A DNA stretch of 5,644 nucleotides, from positions 1 through 5,644 of the forward strand of contig JBDTVE010000190.1 in the NCBI GenBank assembly GCA_040007355.1, read 5' to 3'. Made by a program: the position numbers and the translations under genes. Under the pieces are notes generated by a model that made no database searches, was not told the origin of the DNA, and saw only the letters and a program-made list of their open reading frames with translations. Positions 1-5,644 of this stretch are shown here, one piece after another. This stretch comes from JACMLD01 sp040007355. Lineage in GTDB: Bacteria; Bacteroidota; Bacteroidia; Chitinophagales; Chitinophagaceae. Positions within the stretch are counted from its first letter, which is position 1; the number at the start of each line of letters is the position of its first letter.

Positions 1-3000
1 GCCAACCAGGGCAATTACCTTATTATTTCAAACCCTTTATTATACAATGGCGCCAACGGTGTAAACCCGGTTGACGAGTACAGGATTTACAGAAGCTCGG
101 CAAACGGCGGCGGCTATAATGCGAACGTGTTTGATATTGACGAACTGGTTGACCAGTTTGCCTTTGGTATAAAGAAGCATCCGCTTTCCGTTAAAAACTT
201 TTTGCGTTTTGCCCGGGCAAAATTTGCTTCCCTGCCGCAATTTGTGTTGCTGGTTGGCCACGGCGTTTCATACAATGCTTACCGGGCTAATATTTCAGAT
301 CCCATGGCCGATAGGTTAAATATTGTTCCAACATTCGGATGGCCGGCATCAGACAATTTATTGGCCTCCCAGGATGGTGCTAGTCCTGTTCCGCTTACAC
401 CCATCGGCCGTATTTCAGCCGTATCGGCAGACGAAGTAAGCAACTATCTTGAGAAGGTAAAAGAATATGAAAATGCGCAGCAATCGAATCCCAATACCAT
501 TGCAGGCAGGGCCTGGATGAAAAATATAATGCAGGTTACCGGTGCCAGTGAAGAATACCTGGGTTCCGTATTGTGTAATTATATGGATGACTACCGGCAG
601 ATTATTGAAGATACGCTGATGGGAGCCAATGTAATTACTTTTTGTAAGGGTACCAGCGCTGAGGTAGAACAACTCTCCAACGATCGCATAACGCAATTAT
701 TTAATAACGGACTTGGGTTCTTTTGTTATTTTGGCCATTCTTCTGCTTCTGTACTGGGCTTTAATATTGATGATCCGCAGAACTACAGCAATCAGGGAAG
801 ATACCCGGTTTTTTCAGTGAATGGCTGTAATGCAGGTGATTTTTTTATTTTTGATCCCCTTCGATTCAGTTTTGGACAAACCCTGTCGGAAAAATTTGTG
901 CTTACCAAACAAAAAGGTAGTATAGCCTTTCTTGCCTCTACTCATTTCGGTATTGTCAATTACCTGAATATTTTTATCAGCAGTTTTTATGGCATGATGA
1001 ATAAAGCCGATTATGGCGCTTCGCTGGGGAAAATAAACCGCGATGCAGCACAACAAATGATACAGATTTCCGGTTCAGGCGATTACTATGCCCGACTGCA
1101 CGCAGAGGAAATGACACTACATGGAGATCCTGCTTTAAAGTTCAATCAGCAGCCACTGCCGGACTATGATATAGAAGAACCGCAGGTTGTTATTAATCCG
1201 CAGTTTATTTCTATTGCTGAAAAAAAGTTTACGGCTACCATTAAGATATATAACCTGGGCAAGGCAGTAAATGATTCAATTACAATTGAAATAAAACGAC
1301 AGTATCCGGACAACAGTATTGTTGTTTTGATGCGGAAAAAGATACCAGGCGTACATTACGCGGATTCGCTTTCACTGGACGTGCCGGTTATAGCCACCAG
1401 GGATAAAGGCTCAAATAAACTGATAATTACAGTTGATGCCGATAACCAGGTAACGGAAATGACGGAAGTAAACAATACCGTAACAAAAGAGTTTTATATT
1501 TATGAAGACGAAGCAAGACCGGCCTATCCATATGATTTTTCCATTGTAAACCAACCCAGCACAAAATTGTACGCATCCACTGCCAATCCGTTAAGCACCA
1601 TAAAACAGTATGTAATGGAAATGGATACTACAGAATTGTTTAACTCTTCTGTAAAGATCAGTAAAACACTGTCTTCCGTTGGTGGTTTGCTGGAGTTTGA
1701 TCCCGGGGTGAGCCTGCACGATAGTACCGTGTATTACTGGCGTACCTCCCTGGTGCCCGGCAGCGGCGGGGATTATCACTGGAATGTCTCTTCGTTTGTT
1801 TACCTGGCTTCTTCGTCGCCCGGATTTAACCAATCACATTACTACCAGCACCTTAAGTCAGATACCGATCATATTTCGATGACGGGCAACCGGCTATGGA
1901 AATTCGGTCAAATTGTCAATAACATATTTGTCCGCAATGCCGTATATCCAACTGCACATGAAGACCAGGATTTTAGTGTATCCCTGAATGGAGATGCCTC
2001 TAAGATTCAAAGTGCTTGTGTGGGATATTCATTGATATTTCAGGTAATTGATCCAGTTACATTTAAACCCTGGAAAAACGTTGACAACTTGGGCAATAAT
2101 CTTTATATAGGCGGAAGCGGTTCTGCTAACTGCGCCTACACCCGCAATTATAATATCGAGTTCTCTTATATGGATGCGACCAACCGTAAGAAAATGATGG
2201 ACTTTATGGACGCCATTATCCCGGATGGTTTTTATGTGGTGGTGCGGACCATCACTAATACATCACAGCCAAATTACGGCTATGTACAGGACTGGAAAGC
2301 CGATACCACGCTGTACGGTTCTGGCAATTCGCTGTATCACAGGTTATTCAATGTCGGTATGGTTGAACTGGATTCATTTTATCATAATAGTTGTTTTGGA
2401 TTTATATACAAGAAGAATGATCCGTCTTTTGCGCCAAGATACAAGATGAGTATTGGGCCGGATGATCCTATAACACTGAGCGTTGATTGTCCCACGTCAG
2501 ATACCCTCGGTTATATTAGTTCACCGGTGTTTGGGCCGGCCAAAAGCTGGAAAGAAGTACACTGGAGAGGCAGCAGTATGGAGCCCGGTTCTGCCGATAA
2601 CCCCACCGTGCAAGTAATTGGTGTTACCGCCAGCGGGGTAGAAACGCCGCTGTATTCGCTGGATCTAAGCCAGCAGGATTTTGATATTTCGGGTGTAAAT
2701 GCAGCTCAATACCCCAATATGAAACTGAAAATGCGGAATATTGATTCGGTCACGGTAACGCCTTACCAACTCAAGTACTGGAGGATCAACTATGACCCCG
2801 TACCGGAGGGCGCGGTGATTCCGAATATATATTTTAGATCAAAGGATATTTCAAAGCCGGCTGACACACTGGACATTGGTGACAAATTTAATTTTGGTAT
2901 TGCTTTTAAGAATATTAGTCCCAATGCTTTCGACAGTATAAAAATAAAATTATACATATTGGATCAAAGCAATTCCGTTCACAATATTCAGTTGCCAAAA

Positions 3001-3909
3001 GTGCGTCCGCTGGTAATGGGTGATTCTGCGCAGCTTAATTATACGGTAGATACTAAGGATTTTCCCGGGTCAAACACCTTGTATGTAGAGTTTAACCCAG
3101 ACAATGACCAGTTCGAGCAGTATCATTTTAATAATTTTATCTACCGCAATTTTTATGTTAAACCGGACAAAACCAATCCTTTGCTGGATGTAACATTTGA
3201 CAATGTACATATACTTAACCGCGATATCGTGTCGGCCAGGCCACATATACAGATCAAGTTGAAGGATGAAGCTAAATACCTGCTGCTTACCGATACCTCT
3301 CTGATGACGGTGCAGGTGAGGTTCCCCGACAATACACTAAGAAGCTATAAGTTCAACACAGACACGCTGAGGTTTACCCCGGCGGCAAACGGGACCGACA
3401 ATACCGCTACCATTGATTTTGCCCCGGCGTTTCTTAAACAGCAAAGCGAAGAGGGGGATGAATACCAGTTGATTGTTAAAGGAAAGGACGAAAGCGGCAA
3501 TGCAGCAGGTGCCACACAATACACCATAACATTCAGGATTATTAGTAAACCAATGATCAGTAACCTGCTGAACTACCCCAATCCGTTTACAACTTCTACC
3601 GCATTTGTATTCACCGTTACCGGCAGTGAAATACCAGATAACATGAAGATTCAGATATTGACCATTACCGGTAAAGTAGTAAAGGAAGTTACCAAACAGG
3701 AACTCGGTCCCCTGCATATCGGCAGAAATATTACCGAATATAAATGGGATGGAACCGACCAGTTTGGGCAACGACTGGCAAACGGGGTCTATCTCTACCG
3801 TTTTGTTACTACCCTGAACGGAAAAAGAATGGACAAATTCACGGATTCGGGTGATACAACAGACAAATTTTTTACACACGGGTATGGAAAAATGTACCTG
3901 ATGAAATAA
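1..3909 (+). CDS. porU2: C25 (gingipain-type) cysteine peptidase, putative type IX secretion system sortase PorU2, 5'-truncated
   Basis: The frame is open from base 1 to TAA at 3907-3909, giving 1302 residues; start and signal peptide lie upstream. The first in-frame ATG, at 127, is unlikely to be the start because coding continues before it. Residues below count from base 1. A C25 peptidase core spans about 1-381, with LLVGHG near 83, PTFGWPASDN near 110 and IGR at 135-137. The catalytic pair is His246 in YFGHSS (codon 736-738) and Cys276 in VNGCNAGDF (codon 826-828), a spacing close to that in gingipains. MTLHGDPALKF closes the core. Then follow a CARDB-like module (about 396-500), a fibronectin-like module containing YYWR (about 506-605), a region with an IPDG/VVVRT strand (about 640-750), a discoidin-like module (about 840-935), a second CARDB-like module (about 941-1055) and a VTFD...KDESGN module (about 1060-1180). 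The last ~110 residues are a FlgD-like T9SS sorting domain with YPNPF (1192-1196), WDGTDQFG and NGVYLYR. PorU of this peptidase family removes the C-terminal signal of T9SS cargo at the outer surface. The PorU2 name rests on architecture only; another surface C25 protease is possible. Confidence 0.85.
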   Translation, partial: ANQGNYLIISNPLLYNGANGVNPVDEYRIYRSSANGGGYNANVFDIDELVDQFAFGIKKHPLSVKNFLRFARAKFASLPQFVLLVGHGVSYNAYRANISDPMADRLNIVPTFGWPASDNLLASQDGASPVPLTPIGRISAVSADEVSNYLEKVKEYENAQQSNPNTIAGRAWMKNIMQVTGASEEYLGSVLCNYMDDYRQIIEDTLMGANVITFCKGTSAEVEQLSNDRITQLFNNGLGFFCYFGHSSASVLGFNIDDPQNYSNQGRYPVFSVNGCNAGDFFIFDPLRFSFGQTLSEKFVLTKQKGSIAFLASTHFGIVNYLNIFISSFYGMMNKADYGASLGKINRDAAQQMIQISGSGDYYARLHAEEMTLHGDPALKFNQQPLPDYDIEEPQVVINPQFISIAEKKFTATIKIYNLGKAVNDSITIEIKRQYPDNSIVVLMRKKIPGVHYADSLSLDVPVIATRDKGSNKLIITVDADNQVTEMTEVNNTVTKEFYIYEDEARPAYPYDFSIVNQPSTKLYASTANPLSTIKQYVMEMDTTELFNSSVKISKTLSSVGGLLEFDPGVSLHDSTVYYWRTSLVPGSGGDYHWNVSSFVYLASSSPGFNQSHYYQHLKSDTDHISMTGNRLWKFGQIVNNIFVRNAVYPTAHEDQDFSVSLNGDASKIQSACVGYSLIFQVIDPVTFKPWKNVDNLGNNLYIGGSGSANCAYTRNYNIEFSYMDATNRKKMMDFMDAIIPDGFYVVVRTITNTSQPNYGYVQDWKADTTLYGSGNSLYHRLFNVGMVELDSFYHNSCFGFIYKKNDPSFAPRYKMSIGPDDPITLSVDCPTSDTLGYISSPVFGPAKSWKEVHWRGSSMEPGSADNPTVQVIGVTASGVETPLYSLDLSQQDFDISGVNAAQYPNMKLKMRNIDSVTVTPYQLKYWRINYDPVPEGAVIPNIYFRSKDISKPADTLDIGDKFNFGIAFKNISPNAFDSIKIKLYILDQSNSVHNIQLPKVRPLVMGDSAQLNYTVDTKDFPGSNTLYVEFNPDNDQFEQYHFNNFIYRNFYVKPDKTNPLLDVTFDNVHILNRDIVSARPHIQIKLKDEAKYLLLTDTSLMTVQVRFPDNTLRSYKFNTDTLRFTPAANGTDNTATIDFAPAFLKQQSEEGDEYQLIVKGKDESGNAAGATQYTITFRIISKPMISNLLNYPNPFTTSTAFVFTVTGSEIPDNMKIQILTITGKVVKEVTKQELGPLHIGRNITEYKWDGTDQFGQRLANGVYLYRFVTTLNGKRMDKFTDSGDTTDKFFTHGYGKMYLMK

Positions 3910-3932
3910 AGATAGTTTTTTCCTAATCTTTT

Positions 3933-3958
3933 GGAAGGCTGCCCCGGGGCAGCCTTCC
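3933..3958 (+). terminator. Perfect 26-bp palindrome, probable transcription-termination hairpin after the C25 peptidase gene
   Basis: The half-site GGAAGGCTGCCCC (3933-3945) is followed directly by its exact reverse complement (3946-3958). In RNA it would fold into an 11-bp, GC-rich stem with a CCGG tetraloop. It starts 23 bases after the stop codon of the peptidase gene, the usual place for a terminator. There is no U-tract on its 3' side on either strand (GCAGTTATAA follows on the plus strand; an A-rich run on the minus strand), so it is not a classical intrinsic terminator. It may act with Rho or as a 3'-end stabiliser against exonucleases. The hairpin is read directly; its function is inferred. 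Confidence 0.6.
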
Positions 3959-4030
3959 GCAGTTATAAGCAACACTGCCAAGGAGCCATTCTAAAATATC
4001 CGGTCTTAATTATACAGATTGATACCCGAA

Positions 4031-4057
4031 TTGATTTAATTTCAGGGCCTACATTTG
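4031..4057 (+). promoter_or_regulatory. Candidate Bacteroidota sigma-A-type promoter for the SGNH hydrolase gene
   Basis: TACATTTG at 4050-4057 matches all fixed positions of the Bacteroidota -7 element TAnnTTTG. A TTG at 4031-4033 could serve as the -33 element, but the 16-base spacer is a little shorter than usual, so this half is weak. Transcription would begin roughly at 4062-4066. That leaves only a few bases before the ATG at 4070, or about 20 bases before the in-frame ATG at 4085. The element lies after the palindrome, in the only sizeable gap upstream of the gene. It may also drive the carbamoyltransferase gene, whose own 74-bp upstream gap contains no TAnnTTTG match. Confidence 0.5.
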
Positions 4058-4069
4058 TAAACAATTTAA

Positions 4070-5218
4070 ATGCCGCGAAAAAGCATGAAAAAAAAGCGTC
4101 TGATCAGGGTTTTCTTACAAGGTTTGATTTTGCTTCTCCTGCTTGAGCTTTCTTTGCGTATTATTTTCTACCAGCAGGTGGGTCGTGAAAAGCTGGCGGT
4201 TATTGAGACAGCCAAAAATATCAGAAGAAGGATGAATGCACCGGATTTGGAAAATGTTTACCAGCATTTCCTGTTGGCAAGACCCGATTCGGGCAACACC
4301 GTAAACCGGCAAATTGCACAGGAATCATTTGAGAGCAACCATTTTGAATATGCGCCGTGGACAGAATATAAAAACATTGATTATGTCGGCAAATATATCA
4401 ACACCCATGGCTTGATAAGAGCCACCATGCCAGACAGGGTGTCCGGTGCCCACACAACAGCCGAACAAACAATTTATTTTTTTGGAGGATCTACCATGTA
4501 CGGCGTAAATATTGCTGACAGGGAAACGATTGCTTCCGCCTTTGTGGATTTGTACAGAGATATTTTCCCAAAGGGGGTTGCCATTAAAGTGGTAAACTAC
4601 GGTTTATCCGCGCATTATTCCTACAACGAACTGATGCTGCTGACCCATCTAATATATTCAGGTCAACACCCGAATATCACTATTATGTTTGACGGATTAA
4701 ATGATTTCCTGATTCCTACAGCCTCGCTGAGGCGGCTGCCTTATTATTATTACCGGCTCAGGCAGGCCAGCCATGATCATATTAATTTTAAAGAACTGGA
4801 GAGTATCAATGATTCTACGCAAACTTTATTTGACGACCCGCCCGGTTACTCGATAGATTTACTTGTTGATACGCTGGTAAACAGTTACTTGTCAAATATG
4901 GAACAAATAAGAAAACTGGCGTCCGTTAATGATTTCAGTCCTTTTTTCTTTATTCAGCCCAATCCCTTTTATCATTATTCCAACCAGGACCATGACCCGA
5001 TTTGCGAGAAAAGACCCGCACCGCTTGTAACCAAAGCCTATACCATACTGGAAAAAAGGGCGGTTGATACCGGTAATTGTTTTTTTCTGGGCAATATGCT
5101 GTTGAATGAAAAAGGATATCCTTTTATTGACCGTTTCCATTATTCACCCGGGATGTGCCGCAAGATTGCAAAAGAACTGGTGATGGTGGTAGGAAAGAAG
5201 ATAAACAATATGCAATAG
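4070..5218 (+). CDS. Membrane-anchored SGNH/GDSL-type hydrolase
   Basis: The 382-residue product has a basic N-terminus (MPRKSMKKKR) followed by one hydrophobic segment at about 11-33, which suggests an inner-membrane anchor with the catalytic domain in the periplasm. The SGNH blocks appear in order: Ser141 in FFGGSTMYG (block I nucleophile), Gly178 in VVNYGLS (block II), Asn211 in DGLNDF (block III), and Asp354/His357 in IDRFHYSPG (block V). All catalytic and oxyanion-hole residues are therefore present. The family contains esterases, acyl-ester hydrolases and glycan O-acyl-modifying enzymes; substrate cannot be told here. An in-frame TAA at 4067-4069 makes 4070 the earliest possible start, but the ATG at 4085 (Met6) fits the predicted promoter better and keeps the MKKKR-plus-membrane start. 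No Shine-Dalgarno is visible. The downstream carbamoyltransferase gene follows after 74 bp on the same strand, so a joint role in decorating a lipid, glycan or small molecule is plausible but inferred. Confidence 0.85.
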   Translation: MPRKSMKKKRLIRVFLQGLILLLLLELSLRIIFYQQVGREKLAVIETAKNIRRRMNAPDLENVYQHFLLARPDSGNTVNRQIAQESFESNHFEYAPWTEYKNIDYVGKYINTHGLIRATMPDRVSGAHTTAEQTIYFFGGSTMYGVNIADRETIASAFVDLYRDIFPKGVAIKVVNYGLSAHYSYNELMLLTHLIYSGQHPNITIMFDGLNDFLIPTASLRRLPYYYYRLRQASHDHINFKELESINDSTQTLFDDPPGYSIDLLVDTLVNSYLSNMEQIRKLASVNDFSPFFFIQPNPFYHYSNQDHDPICEKRPAPLVTKAYTILEKRAVDTGNCFFLGNMLLNEKGYPFIDRFHYSPGMCRKIAKELVMVVGKKINNMQ

Positions 5219-5292
5219 AACTGATAATTCGTGTAAGCGCTGGCTGCGGACTGCGCTGCAGGTAGTAAAAGAAATAAAACTAGACCAGGCAG

Positions 5293-5644
5293 ATGAAAAT
5301 ACTCGGCATATCGGCATTTTACCATGATGCGGCGGCTGCTTTGCTGTTTGATGATAAAATTATTGCAGCAGTGCAGGAAGAACGCTTCACCAGGATTAAA
5401 CACGATGCAGCCTTTCCTTCCAATGCCATCCGGTTTTGTCTCCAATACGGGGGCTGCAGCCTGGAGGATATTGATGCGGTTGCGTTCTATGATAAGCCTT
5501 TTTTGAAATTTGAACGTCTGCTGGAAACATATTATGCATTTTCGCCGGGAGGACTTCCTTCTTTTATCCAGGCGATGCCCGCATGGATAAAGGAAAAGCT
5601 GTTTATGAAAAAAAACATTTATGATGGCTTGCGGGATATTGGAG
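5293..5644 (+). CDS. NodU/CmcH-family carbamoyltransferase, N-terminal part (3'-truncated by window end)
   Basis: The frame begins MKILGISAFYHDAAAALL and stays open to the last base, giving 117 residues of a protein that in this family usually has close to 600. The ATG at 5293 is the first possible start because an in-frame TAG lies at 5281-5283. Family marks are the FYHDAAAAL strand-turn with a conserved His-Asp (residues 11-12), AAVQEERFTRIKHD (about 25-38), a FP.NAI..CL helix, DIDAVAFYDKPFLKFERL (about 62-79), and AMPAWIKEKLF (about 94-104). These belong to the N-terminal ASKHA/Kae1-like domain. In characterised members such as TobZ this domain transfers a carbamoyl group, made from carbamoyl phosphate and ATP as carbamoyl-adenylate, to a hydroxyl of an acceptor. 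The C-terminal carbamoyl-phosphate domain is outside the window, so intactness cannot be judged. The FYDKPFLKFERLLETY stretch resembles the subgroup often found next to SxtJ and DUF5989 genes. The acceptor is unknown. Confidence 0.93.
   Translation, partial: MKILGISAFYHDAAAALLFDDKIIAAVQEERFTRIKHDAAFPSNAIRFCLQYGGCSLEDIDAVAFYDKPFLKFERLLETYYAFSPGGLPSFIQAMPAWIKEKLFMKKNIYDGLRDIG

Noticed and set aside
736..828. Possible loss of peptidase activity because the His motif is GHSS instead of GHGS.
   Set aside because: The His itself and the downstream Cys are both present with normal spacing, and a Gly-to-Ser change after GH does not by itself remove a catalytic residue.
3337..3981. 214-codon minus-strand open frame antisense to the end of the peptidase gene.
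   Set aside because: It is Cys-rich, matches no family I recognise, begins beyond the palindrome and overlaps a well-supported coding region on the other strand. It is a shadow frame.
3931..4146. 71-codon plus-strand open frame starting at TTG and spanning the intergenic gap.
   Set aside because: It would translate through the palindrome and the candidate promoter, has no recognisable domain and overlaps the 5' end of the SGNH gene in another frame.
4484..4498. GGAGG seven bases upstream of an in-frame ATG (4496, Met143) inside the SGNH gene, resembling an internal translation start.
   Set aside because: The purine run is simply the codons for the FGGST motif. A start here would remove the membrane anchor and the nucleophile Ser141, and Bacteroidota rely little on Shine-Dalgarno sites.
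4741..4755. Short TTATTATTATTA run that looks like a microsatellite.
   Set aside because: It encodes a PYYYYR stretch in frame, is only four units long and does not threaten the reading frame in multiples of three.
5140..5445. 101-codon minus-strand open frame across the SGNH/carbamoyltransferase junction.
   Set aside because: It overlaps two well-supported genes on the opposite strand, and its sequence is explained as the complement of their codons.

Overview
The window looks like a chromosomal segment of a Bacteroidota bacterium, most likely in or near the Chitinophagia. The main reason is a long secreted protein of the type IX secretion system (T9SS), a machinery confined to this phylum: it has a gingipain-type cysteine peptidase core, CARDB-like and fibronectin-like modules, and a C-terminal FlgD-like sorting domain with a YPNPF motif. 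A TAnnTTTG promoter element and the lack of clear Shine-Dalgarno sites before the genes fit the same phylum. All three genes lie on the plus strand.

Region 1 (1-3909) is the 3' part of a large C25-family peptidase gene resembling PorU2-type proteins. It is open from the first base, so its start and signal peptide lie outside the window. The catalytic His and Cys are both present.

Region 2 (3910-4069) is a 160-bp intergenic gap. It holds a perfect 26-bp palindrome, probably the hairpin that closes the peptidase transcript, followed by a candidate Bacteroidota promoter just upstream of the next gene.

Region 3 (4070-5218) encodes a membrane-anchored SGNH/GDSL-type hydrolase with all catalytic blocks. 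After 74 bp comes region 4 (5293 to the window end), the N-terminal 117 residues of a NodU/CmcH-family carbamoyltransferase that runs off the 3' edge. These two genes probably form one operon. From memory of similar loci, carbamoyltransferases of this type often sit beside a small DUF5989 protein, an SxtJ-family membrane protein and an SGNH hydrolase; the last of these is present here and the other two would lie past the edge. The substrate that is carbamoylated, and the ester or glycan on which the SGNH protein acts, cannot be read from the sequence. The upstream peptidase appears to be a separate transcription unit with no evident functional link.

I saw no RNA genes, CRISPR arrays, insertion sequences or prophage features. 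The most interesting parts are the SGNH-carbamoyltransferase pair, the promoter that almost abuts the annotated start of the SGNH gene, and the perfect palindrome without a U-tract.
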